Shown: piece after piece, positions 1-6,862 of the stretch
How positions within the stretch are numbered: the stretch's first letter is position 1
Layout of the letters: every line of letters starts with the position of its first letter
Source: an uncultured Oscillospiraceae bacterium
GTDB taxonomy: Bacteria; Bacillota; Clostridia; Oscillospirales; Ruminococcaceae
Assembly: GCA_910577365.1 (NCBI GenBank)
Contig: CAJTMU010000057.1
Location: 3,701 to 13,868, forward strand
Direction: 5' to 3'
DNA: 10,168 nt
Program-made: the position numbers and the translations under genes
The notes under the pieces: generated by a model
What the model was told of the DNA's origin: nothing
Databases searched by the model: none
The model's input: the letters and a program-made list of their open reading frames with translations, nothing else

Positions 1-3000
1 TACCGTGCGGCCTTTGAAAAATTCGCGGAGGAGAAAAGCCGCTTTGCGAGCTTTTCCGCGGATGTGTCGGGGCTTGAAAAGGTATTCTCGTCAAGCGAGC
101 CGCCCTTGCCGAACCTTGACCAATGGCGGCCAAGCATCATCATGCTTCCCGACGATTTGGAAGCGGGTTATTATATTGCAGACATTTCCGTGGACGATAT
201 GCGGGAGCAGTATCTGATACAAGTGAATCCGATATCGGTGTACGCTCTTTCGCTGGGCGGAGAAAATTCTTTCTTTATCAACGACACAAGGACGGGAAAA
301 GCCGCTGAGGGTGCGGAGGTCTCCCTTACCCTTAACGGCAGAACCTATACCGCCGATGCCGACAAGGATGGCGTTGCGTATATAAACACGGGCATGGACG
401 AGAGCGCAAAGGGCGTTTTGTCCGTTAAGTACGGCGGCAGCGAATATATAGACTTTTTTGGCAATTCCAAGGAAGAGGACGCCGATTACAGAGACAGATA
501 TTTTATGTACCTCTATACCGACAGGGAGGCTTATCTCACAAGCGATACCATAAACGTTTGGGGCGTTATCCTGCCAAGACAGGATGGCGTGACCCTGCCT
601 AAAAAGCTTTCCCTGCGCTTTGGCACAAGTGAGGAGGGGGGCGCGGTTAACGAGTTGACGGTGGCTCCCGACGGCACGTTCCAATCAAGGTTTACCTTTA
701 CGGATCATCATGAAACATGGTACGCTCCCATTCAGCTTCTTGACGGCGAAAACGCTGTTTTTGAAAAACGTGTCACTATTTTGGATTACGTAAAGCCAAC
801 CTATACGGTGGATATCAATCTGCCCAATTATGCTATTATGCCCCAAAAAGAACCTGTGCCGCTGGAAGTTTCTGCGCGGTTTTACGAGGGTACTCCCGCA
901 AAATGGCTGACATTTAAAACAAACAGAATATCAACGCCCGGGATAATAAAAACCGATGAAAACGGGCACGCCGGCGCGGAGCTGACCTTTGACGATGTTG
1001 ATGATTGGAAGAGGCACAATGGATATGTGAATGTAGAGCTTACCGGAGTAGAAAACGAGTACAGCTATTTTAACGAATATATCCCTGTGTTTTACCGTGA
1101 CGTTATGCTTGAAACGGATTACGACAAGGAAACGCACTCTCTTACCCTCAAAACAACGCTGTTTGATTTTAGTAAAACAGAGGAGTTCCTTGCGGCGAAT
1201 AATTACGATATTTTAAAGGACAAACCCTTTGATACCGAGATAACGGTTAAGATAAAACACAACTATACCGTAAAGACAAAAACCGGCACATATTATGATT
1301 TTATCGAAAAGGAAACTGTTAACAAATATTCCTACAGCAACAGGACTGACGATATAGGAACGTTTACGGCAAAGACTGTAAACGGCACGGCAGTTCTGGA
1401 AAATCTCCCAACAACCTCTATGGAGGGATGGTATCGCTTTGAGTTTACATACAGCGACAGCTTTGGACAAAATACCTGCGACAGCGCGTCCTATTGTAAT
1501 TATGAATACAGTCATGATAACGAATCTCCATTTAAGCACTATTATTTTGGCAGCGACAAAGATGACGGGTCTTATTATTACAAATATTACGATAACTTTT
1601 CTTTCTATTCCGCTGTCCCGTTTGAGGAGAACGAAACGTTGGATTTTGAGCTTGTCTGCACAAAGGAGGACGTTTATGCCCAAGGCGGCAGAGTATTCTT
1701 TGCGGTTTATCAGGACGATTTTATTTCGCAGAATGTGTACCCTTCCCAAAAGCTGAAATATTCGCCGAGCCTTGAATGTCTGCCGAACGCGCGGTTTGAG
1801 GGCGCATATTTTGATGGTCGGCACGTTTACCCCGTCAGCGGCGGAAATATGAAATTTGAGCCAAAGGAAAGAAATGTAAGGCTTGAAGTCACGACCGACA
1901 AAGAGGTCTATGACGCGGGAGAAACAGTGCGGCTGTCCGTAAAGGCCGCGGACGAGCGGGGAAGACCCGTCGCAGGTGCGCCCGTTATGCTCAGCGTTGT
2001 GGACGAGGCGGCGTTTGCAGTTATGGCGCAGAACGTCGATGCCCTTAACGACCTTTATGCCTACATATATTACGCCGACGCGGATAATTACCACAGCTAT
2101 ATCCAGCACGTTATCGGCAGTGATAACGCGGGTGAAAAGGGCGGCGGAGATGACACCAATGTCAGGGACTACTTTAACGACAACCCTTATTTCGGCTCTG
2201 TTGTCACGGACGCAAACGGAAGCGCGGAGTTTAAATTTGAGCTTGCGGATAATCTCACCACATGGCGGGCGACCCTTATTACGGCGAAAAACCTTGAAAC
2301 GGGACGGGTAATTGCAGGTGATATCACCTACCCAATAGTTGCTAAAAGACCACTTTTCATTACCCCGATAATGCTGTCAACGTTTATTGAAGGAGACGAT
2401 ATTGCCGTTACCGCAAAGTGTCAGGGCATTAGCGCCGAGGACGAAATAACCGTTCGTCTGACGGGCGGCAGCGTTGAAAGGACACTTAGCGTAAAGCCGG
2501 CGGAGACCGCTAATTTCGGCAAGCTTCCAATAGGGGAATACAAGGTGCTGTTTACCGCCGAAAAGGACGGAAGCCGCGACGCGATAGAATTGCCTCTTAC
2601 TGTCACCGACACTATCCTCGAAACAGATATTTACAAGGAATTTGACCTTGCGGAGGGAATTGACATAAAGCCCGAAAAATGGCCTGTTACCCTTACCTTT
2701 TTCGATAAGGAATATATGCTCTACACCGATATTCTGCGTGAGTTGGCGTTCTATTACGGTAACCGAAACGACATGAAAATGGCGGGCGGCTTCGCGCGCA
2801 AGGAGCTTGGCTACATGACCGAGGAGGAGTATATAGATCAATACAAGGCGGAAAGCGGATTTATAAAGATACTTCCGAACGCGGAGGGAAGCGCGAAATA
2901 TACGGCAATGCTCTGCGCGGCTATGCCCGAGCTTGTGAACCGGTCGGGAGCGGTAATGAGATTTGAAAGAATGCTGTCCTCCCGCAGTACGGATAAAGAG

Positions 3001-3906
3001 AATATCTGCATAGCTTATATGGGACTTGCTGCGCTTGGCGAGCCGGTGCTTGAGGAGGTAAGGGCGGCTCTTAAAAGCGGCGAGTTTACGGACTACTGCG
3101 ACAATATGCGGCTTACGGCGGCGCTGGCTATGTGCGGGGACTACAGCACAGCTTACGGATATTTTGTGAAGTTCACTCCGACTGTTTCGATGCACGGCGG
3201 CGATTCCGAAAAAATTTCCGCGGCCGTTGCCGCGGACGGAAACGAGAGCTGCGAGTACACGCAGCTTGCTCTTGTGGCGGCCTCGTTGCTTAAGCTGCCC
3301 GAAGCAGACTATTTTGCGAGATATCTTTACGATTACAGAGGTACTTTGTACGACAACTATGCGATGGAGTTTGTGGTGTACCTTAAAAATTATGTGCCCG
3401 AGGTTGAAGGGAACGCCTCGTTTACCTATGATCTTAACGGAAAAACCGAAACAGTGCAGCTTGAACGTTACTACGGCAAGCGTTTGCAGTTCGGCGAGGA
3501 GCAGTTTAAAAATGCCGATTTCAAGGTGCGGTCGGGTTCCGTTACGGCAATGGCAGGGTATATCGGACGTGTCAGTGAGCAGGGCGGTCCAGCGAAAATT
3601 AGCATAACAAAATCCATGACAGGAGATTTTTCTGTAGGCGGTGAGGTGACGGTAACGATAAATTCCCAAAAGTGGTGCTCTGTCGACGACGTTATACCCT
3701 CCTGCGGAAGATACATGGGAACAGATGGTAGCAGCGGTCAGCTGGTGACACTTTTCACCGACGAAAACGGCAGAGCAACATATAAATTCCGCATAATTTC
3801 GGAAGGTGAATATGTTGTCGAAAGTGCAGTTGTGCGGAACGGCGATTCGTGGGGTGAAAGCGGGCGCGACAAGATGACGGTAGGTAAAAAAGATGAGGCA
3901 GTTTAA
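1..3906 (+). CDS. Alpha-2-macroglobulin-like surface protein, 5'-truncated by the window, thioester motif absent
   Basis: The reading frame is open from base 1, so the gene starts upstream; the GTG at 64 is only the first in-window start-like codon. About 1,301 codons are visible, so signal peptide and N-terminus are not seen. Macroglobulin-type beta domains fill the first half. An MG2-like segment (YLYTDREAYLTSDTINVWG) lies near 508-564. An MG-type strand (TDKEVYDAGETVRLSV) near 1890-1940 is followed by SVVDEAAF. A glycine-rich loop near 2130-2160 precedes the A2M core signature LTTWRATLITAKNLETGR near 2250-2305. The helical segment from about 2720 to 3560 corresponds to the thioester-domain barrel, but the usual CxEQ is missing: the matching place reads LAFYYGNRNDMKMAGG. 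A final beta domain ends at TAA 3904-3906. Bacterial family members are envelope proteins proposed to trap proteases; without a thioester, covalent trapping is unlikely. The 3' end overlaps the next gene by 14 bases, implying co-transcription. Family assignment is firm, function is not. Confidence 0.88.
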   Translation, partial: YRAAFEKFAEEKSRFASFSADVSGLEKVFSSSEPPLPNLDQWRPSIIMLPDDLEAGYYIADISVDDMREQYLIQVNPISVYALSLGGENSFFINDTRTGKAAEGAEVSLTLNGRTYTADADKDGVAYINTGMDESAKGVLSVKYGGSEYIDFFGNSKEEDADYRDRYFMYLYTDREAYLTSDTINVWGVILPRQDGVTLPKKLSLRFGTSEEGGAVNELTVAPDGTFQSRFTFTDHHETWYAPIQLLDGENAVFEKRVTILDYVKPTYTVDINLPNYAIMPQKEPVPLEVSARFYEGTPAKWLTFKTNRISTPGIIKTDENGHAGAELTFDDVDDWKRHNGYVNVELTGVENEYSYFNEYIPVFYRDVMLETDYDKETHSLTLKTTLFDFSKTEEFLAANNYDILKDKPFDTEITVKIKHNYTVKTKTGTYYDFIEKETVNKYSYSNRTDDIGTFTAKTVNGTAVLENLPTTSMEGWYRFEFTYSDSFGQNTCDSASYCNYEYSHDNESPFKHYYFGSDKDDGSYYYKYYDNFSFYSAVPFEENETLDFELVCTKEDVYAQGGRVFFAVYQDDFISQNVYPSQKLKYSPSLECLPNARFEGAYFDGRHVYPVSGGNMKFEPKERNVRLEVTTDKEVYDAGETVRLSVKAADERGRPVAGAPVMLSVVDEAAFAVMAQNVDALNDLYAYIYYADADNYHSYIQHVIGSDNAGEKGGGDDTNVRDYFNDNPYFGSVVTDANGSAEFKFELADNLTTWRATLITAKNLETGRVIAGDITYPIVAKRPLFITPIMLSTFIEGDDIAVTAKCQGISAEDEITVRLTGGSVERTLSVKPAETANFGKLPIGEYKVLFTAEKDGSRDAIELPLTVTDTILETDIYKEFDLAEGIDIKPEKWPVTLTFFDKEYMLYTDILRELAFYYGNRNDMKMAGGFARKELGYMTEEEYIDQYKAESGFIKILPNAEGSAKYTAMLCAAMPELVNRSGAVMRFERMLSSRSTDKENICIAYMGLAALGEPVLEEVRAALKSGEFTDYCDNMRLTAALAMCGDYSTAYGYFVKFTPTVSMHGGDSEKISAAVAADGNESCEYTQLALVAASLLKLPEADYFARYLYDYRGTLYDNYAMEFVVYLKNYVPEVEGNASFTYDLNGKTETVQLERYYGKRLQFGEEQFKNADFKVRSGSVTAMAGYIGRVSEQGGPAKISITKSMTGDFSVGGEVTVTINSQKWCSVDDVIPSCGRYMGTDGSSGQLVTLFTDENGRATYKFRIISEGEYVVESAVVRNGDSWGESGRDKMTVGKKDEAV

Positions 3907-4846
3907 AATTATTGTACCAGTAATTGCGGCAATTTTACTCTGTGGCTGTTCGCGGGAAAATAACTTGGCGGAGGAGTTCAACTCCCCCGCCGTATCCGTA
4001 TCGACGTCCGAAACCGCGCAGACTGCTGACGAAAACGTCCTTGGCTCGGATATGCTGGAGTGTCGATACTATGATGAAAATGATTTTTTGCTTTACAATA
4101 GCCGAGGGGAAAAATATCCCGTCGATGGGGAGCTTTTATGCGGAGTTGTCCCACATCACCTTACAGCGGGGCATATGATATCGGGTTTTTTCAAGACTGC
4201 CGCCGAGAGCCGTTCCGACGTTGAAACGATAGTTATCGTTGCACCTATGCACTACACTTCGGACAACACCGACACTCTTTGTACATCCAAAGCTGACTGG
4301 GCTGCGCCATTCGGCAGGCTTAAAACGGACAGGGAGATAACCGCACTTTTTACCGACAGGCTGGGCGCGGCAACAGACGACGAGATGATGCAGTATGACC
4401 ACAGCGCGTCGGCGCATATTCCTTTTGTAAAGTATTATTTCCCCGAAGCAAAATCGGCTTGTCTGCTGGTGTCTCCCCGCGAAAAAGATGACTTTCCGCA
4501 AAAGCTTGCGCAAGTCCTTGCAGAAGCGGCGGAAATTAGAAACTGCTTGTTTGTATTCTCAATAGATTTTTCCCACTATCTCACACCCGATGAGGCGGAT
4601 ATCAGTGACAGCGAGACGCTTGAAGCGGTGCTGTCGGGGGACACGGCAGCCATAGAGCATATGACGGACAGCAATGTGGACTCTCCCTATTGCCTGAGCA
4701 CATACGTCAGATTAACGAAAATGCTGGACGGTGAAATTACTGCCTCAGACAACAGCAACACCGCCAAGGTGCGTGAGATACCATACAGCGGCTCGCTGTT
4801 TCCGGAGGGTGTAACCAGTTATTTTGTTTACGTTTCCTCAAAATAG
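3893..4846 (+). CDS. Lipoprotein of the MEMO1 / AmmeMemoRadiSam system protein B family
   Basis: This 317-residue protein begins with a short lipoprotein signal: basic start, hydrophobic stretch, and lipobox L-C-G-C with Cys19 as the probable lipidated residue. A Ser/Thr/Glu-rich linker to about residue 55 would hold the domain off the membrane. The rest follows the MEMO fold, related to class III (LigB-type) extradiol dioxygenases. Visible landmarks are VVPHHL (His88/89) for IAPHAGY, VAPMHY (His120) for GPSHH, YDHSASAHIPF (His170) for the EHSIE-QLP segment, and SIDFSHY (His228) for SSDFSHY. The metal-site histidines are therefore retained although the surrounding motifs have drifted. The ATG at 3893 overlaps the end of the macroglobulin gene, and only a weak AGGT-type ribosome site precedes it, which fits translational coupling. 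Neither partner of the three-part AmmeMemoRadiSam set (AMMECR1 domain, radical SAM protein) is present here. The reaction is unknown. Confidence 0.85.
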   Translation: MRQFKIIVPVIAAILLCGCSRENNLAEEFNSPAVSVSTSETAQTADENVLGSDMLECRYYDENDFLLYNSRGEKYPVDGELLCGVVPHHLTAGHMISGFFKTAAESRSDVETIVIVAPMHYTSDNTDTLCTSKADWAAPFGRLKTDREITALFTDRLGAATDDEMMQYDHSASAHIPFVKYYFPEAKSACLLVSPREKDDFPQKLAQVLAEAAEIRNCLFVFSIDFSHYLTPDEADISDSETLEAVLSGDTAAIEHMTDSNVDSPYCLSTYVRLTKMLDGEITASDNSNTAKVREIPYSGSLFPEGVTSYFVYVSSK

Positions 4847-4905
4847 GTTTTCAGCAAGCTGCGTTGACTTACCGAAACGGCAATATGGCTTATCCATCAT
4901 GACAT

Positions 4906-4925
4906 AAAAACGCGCGAGGGCGCGT
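4906..4925 (-). terminator. Rho-independent terminator for the sigma factor fragment
   Basis: On the minus strand ACGCGC-CCTC-GCGCGT forms a 6-bp GC-rich stem with a 4-base loop, directly followed by TTTTT. It lies about 100 bases past the stop of the sigma factor frame. On the + strand the same stem has no T-run after it, so it would end the upstream genes only weakly, if at all. Confidence 0.75.
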
Positions 4926-4927
4926 AG

Positions 4928-4959
4928 TTCAGTATGATAACTGTAAAGAATATACTGAA
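4928..4959. repeat. Short inverted repeat, 8-bp arms
   Basis: TTCAGTAT (4928-4935) and ATACTGAA (4952-4959) are exact inverted copies separated by 16 bases, in the intergenic gap just beside the terminator hairpin. There is no clear T-tract, so a terminator role is unlikely. It could be chance in this AT-rich stretch. Apart from this repeat and the terminator, the 4847-5027 gap shows nothing. Confidence 0.35.
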
Positions 4960-5027
4960 AAACTCATTTATTGTCTTGCGGATAACTCGATTTGTAAAAT
5001 ATATATTTATCCAACCCGGTTTTGAAT

Positions 5028-5411
5028 TTACTCTCCGAACCTTGCCCTCAGCTTCTCCAGCGCTTTTTTTTCAATACGCGATATATATGACCGCGAGATG
5101 CCAAGCTGCTTTGCAATTTCCCGTTGAGTGAGCGGCTGGCACACTCTCCCGTTTTTGTCGGGGATGCCGTAGCGCTTGCAGATTATTTCGCGCTCCCTGT
5201 CATCAAGTTCCTCATCAATAAAACGGTAGAGCTTTTCAGAATCAATTTTAAGTTCCACATCTTCCTCGACGTTTACGCCGCTGCTGAATATGTCCGCGAT
5301 GGTGAGCGCGTTGCCCTCAGCGTCGGATTCTATCGGTTCGTTTATGTATACCTCAGTGAGCTGGTGCTTTATTTTGCGGAAATACATTTTTATCTGGTTA
5401 TCTATTACACA
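5028..5411 (-). CDS. sigK: C-terminal half of a SigK-type sporulation sigma factor (SpoIIIC-like fragment)
   Basis: Similarity to sporulation sigma factors starts at IDNQIKMYFRK (region 2.4 end), continues through INEPIESDAEGNALT, and ends with a full region 4: EELDDREREIICKRYG, then the helix-turn-helix LTQREIAKQLGISRSYISRI, near 5060-5140. Region 4 recognises the -35 element. Regions 1-2, which bind the core enzyme and the -10 element, are absent; none of the three minus-strand frames upstream of 5411 looks like region 2. The frame stays open to an ATG at 5573, but that part is antisense to a helix-turn-helix gene and resembles no sigma factor. The first in-frame ATG inside the homologous part is at 5387. 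The break falls at the I-[DE]-N-[EQ] codons, where the B. subtilis skin element splits sigK into spoIVCB and spoIIIC. SigK is the best match from memory; SigE is the alternative. Either this is one half of a split gene restored by excision, or a dead remnant. Confidence 0.75.
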   Translation of the reverse strand, partial: CVIDNQIKMYFRKIKHQLTEVYINEPIESDAEGNALTIADIFSSGVNVEEDVELKIDSEKLYRFIDEELDDREREIICKRYGIPDKNGRVCQPLTQREIAKQLGISRSYISRIEKKALEKLRARFGE

Positions 5412-5420
5412 CTGACGGAA

Positions 5421-5700
5421 ATGTATTGCAACGCGGTTTACGCGGAGTCTGTCCGGATAATCCCCGCGAGAAAGCCGGAATACACCCTGTTTTGCACTGA
5501 GAATACGGACGACCTTACGGCAGGGGAGAGGCTGAGGGTCATGCGTCTGCGCGCGGGATATACCATTGAGCAAGCCGCCCAGGCTGTCGGCGTTGAGCGG
5601 CGGTGTGTTATGAATTATGAGCTTGGCAAGAAAGGATACGGTTGCGAGATTGTGTGAGCTTTACAATAAGCGGAAACCTATTATTAACGATCAGCATTGA
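5421..5700 (+). pseudogene. XRE-family helix-turn-helix regulator fragment with one frameshift
   Basis: From the ATG at 5421 the frame encodes a helix-turn-helix typical of XRE/Cro regulators: AGERLRVMRLRAGYTIEQAA, then QAVGVERRCVMNYELGKK (about 5518-5633). After NYELGKK this frame runs only to GYGCEIV and stops at 5655-5657. Moving forward one base near 5634 gives DTVARLCELYNKRKPIINDQ, the expected last helix of the domain, ending at TGA 5698-5700. A single inserted base in the A-rich run near 5630-5634 explains both. No convincing ribosome site precedes 5421, so the true start is uncertain and the 5' end may be lost. It begins only about 10 bases past the sigma factor breakpoint, on the opposite strand, so it probably arrived with whatever broke that gene. 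Confidence 0.6.
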
Positions 5701-5854
5701 GCATAGTGTTTTTATTTTCGCGCGTAGATTTTTTCAGTGATGTTATTGTATCTAAGAAAACCTGAAGTTCATAGTTATTGCAGTCGCTCATGATTTCAAT
5801 AAAGATAGTTCTGTAATCTGATTTGCATTTGAGCCGACAAGTTAAGGTATATTG
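5684..5854 (-). pseudogene. Possible C-terminal tail of a second regulator (56 codons)
   Basis: This open stretch, bounded by TAG at 5855-5857 and TAA at 5684-5686, reads like true coding sequence. Its middle, TIFIEIMSDCNNYELQVFLD followed by TITSLKKSTREN, resembles the tails of clostridial XRE-type proteins that end in a C-N-x-x-E-L/M-x-V-x-x-D-T-V-x-A-L-K pattern. The only internal ATG (residue 22 of the stretch) has no ribosome binding site, and the helix-turn-helix part is missing. I read it as the 3' end of a gene whose front was deleted. The family link is from memory and weak. Confidence 0.3.
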
Positions 5855-5897
5855 CTAATAATATATCTGAATTATTGGACATGCGATTTTTGTACTT

Positions 5898-6001
5898 TCG
5901 CGCCGTACTTAGGCAATTTTTCTTGAGAGTTTTGCCGAAGGCATAATGCGTACATGCAGTACATCTGCGAAAAATTGCCGTTCAAGAATCTTATGGCGCG
6001 A
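5898..6001. repeat. Spaced inverted repeat with two matched arm blocks
   Basis: Outer blocks TCGCGCC (5898-5904) and GGCGCGA (5995-6001) and inner blocks GGCAATTTTTC (5912-5922) and GAAAAATTGCC (5969-5979) are exact inverted copies. The inner blocks enclose 46 bases that contain a smaller GTAC-ATGCA-GTAC palindrome. Spacers between outer and inner blocks are 7 bases on the left and 15 on the right, so a folded RNA would have an asymmetric internal loop. It could be a miniature mobile element, a recombinase site or a structured transcript. No protein-coding role is evident. Confidence 0.55.
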
Positions 6002-6046
6002 TATAGGAGCGGGAATAAATAATCCTTGTCGGAAGTCGGCATTCCA

Positions 6047-6272
6047 TGACAAGTATTCGGAAGCCATCGGCAGTGTTCAAGAGGTCAACTCCTCCCGCCT
6101 AACACTTGAACAACTTGGAACTCTGCTTTCCATCATGAACCGTGGCTATTTTCAATTCATCGGGGAGTTGGCGGGTAAGTTTGGTCAAATAAAATTTGAA
6201 TTGGAGAAATCTAGACAGGAGGTAAACACTGTGGAGCAGACAATTCCTGAAACAGGCATATACCAATATTAA
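6047..6272 (+). other. Unrecognised open stretch ending in a 13-codon frame with strong ribosome site
   Basis: The frame is open from an ATG at 5946, but the first part overlaps the inverted repeat and does not look coding. From about 6090 to 6225 it is helix-like and charged (LTLEQLGTLLSIMNRGYFQF, then GELAGKFGQIKFELEKSRQE). I recognise no family. Inside it, AGGAGG at 6217-6222 sits 8 bases before GTG 6231-6233, which opens MEQTIPETGIYQY and stops at TAA 6270-6272. Either a 13-residue peptide is made, or this is the preserved start of a gene whose body was deleted. It ends one base before the -35 box of the next promoter. Confidence 0.25.
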
Positions 6273-6273
6273 C

Positions 6274-6302
6274 TTGACAATACGAATTCAAAATGCTATA
6301 AT
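6274..6302 (+). promoter_or_regulatory. Consensus sigma-A promoter with extended -10
   Basis: TTGACA at 6274-6279, a 17-base spacer, then TATAAT at 6297-6302, with TGC directly before it (extended -10). Both hexamers match consensus at every base. Transcription would start near 6309, leaving a leader of about 16 bases before the ATG at 6325. The only gene in position to use it is the truncated response regulator. Confidence 0.8.
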
Positions 6303-6324
6303 AAAAAAAGATTGGAAAAAAATC

Positions 6325-6486
6325 ATGCGCATAGTGATCTGTGACGATGACGCGGAGTTTGCAAATGAACTGAGAGTGCTGGCAGAGAAAGGATTGGCGG
6401 CTCTTGATATTCACCCCGAATTTTCGGTATACAATTGCGGCGGGTCCGTTATCTTGGATATCCCACGACGGATCAGTTCAAGATAA
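6325..6486 (+). pseudogene. Truncated response regulator, receiver-domain start only (AgrA/LytTR-type likely)
   Basis: The ATG at 6325 opens MRIVICDDDAEFANELRVLA, the standard beginning of a receiver domain, with the acidic pocket residues in CDDD. It continues through HPEFSVYNCGGSVILD and then loses similarity near 6455-6470, where the sequence becomes antisense to the DUF4143 fragment. The frame ends at TAA 6484-6486 after 53 codons. The phospho-acceptor aspartate, the rest of the receiver and the DNA-binding domain are missing, so it cannot work as a regulator. The wording of the start is typical of LytTR-domain regulators in Clostridia, but the deciding domain is absent. A very strong promoter lies just upstream. 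Confidence 0.65.
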
Positions 6487-6862
6487 ACAACATTTTCAAG
6501 AATGTGTCCGATGTCGGTTGAAGCCGACCCTAAAAGCATATACCGCAATCCGATATCTACAACATAATATTTTTGAAGCGTTTTTTAATGCTGCTTACCC
6601 TTTATATTAAAGCGTGTCGCGCGGTATGCTATAAAGCTTTCAAGCAGGGAATTAAGATATTTTTCGACAGTTTATGCGTCGATTTTTCGCCCTTCGGAGG
6701 TCATGGTATCGGCTATCTTTTTTGAAGAAAGCGGATTCCCGATATAGTCAAACACAAATCTGACAATCCTCTCCGGCATCATAGTATTGGATATTCTTCT
6801 GCGATTTGCGATGCCTTTTACAACTATCGTGTTATAAACCCCTCAAGGTAACCCCGCAGGTC
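6462..6862 (-). pseudogene. AAA ATPase/DUF4143 gene, central fragment with two stops and a frameshift
   Basis: Read on the minus strand, the fragment starts with DLRGYLEGF, changes frame by one base near 6836, and continues YNTIVVKGIANRR, RIVRFVFDYIGNPLSSKKIA, DTMTSEGRKIDA, TVEKYLNSLLESFIAYRATR, YYVVDIGLRYMLLG and HILENVVYLELIRRG. This is the order found in the DUF4143 part of the common AAA ATPase-DUF4143 proteins of Clostridia. In-frame TAA stops at 6672-6674 and 6585-6587 fall where the family usually has codons one change away. Similarity ends at 6462 after RRG, in the middle of the domain, at the junction with the response regulator fragment. The ATPase half (Walker motifs) is absent. 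Clearly dead. Confidence 0.75.

Noticed and set aside
1213..2109. Minus-strand open frame of 298 codons
   Set aside because: Antisense shadow of the same macroglobulin gene with no recognisable protein pattern.
2377..3981. Long minus-strand open frame opposite the macroglobulin gene (534 codons)
   Set aside because: It lies fully antisense to a gene with clear domain signatures; its product shows no family features and is rich in residues expected from reverse-reading this codon usage.
5124..5420. Plus-strand open frame leading into the XRE gene
   Set aside because: This part is antisense to the conserved sigma factor region; only the part from about 5421 looks like a real protein.
5412..5573. 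N-terminal extension of the sigma factor frame up to ATG 5573
   Set aside because: It resembles no sigma factor and is antisense to the XRE helix-turn-helix sequence, so it is probably chance open frame.
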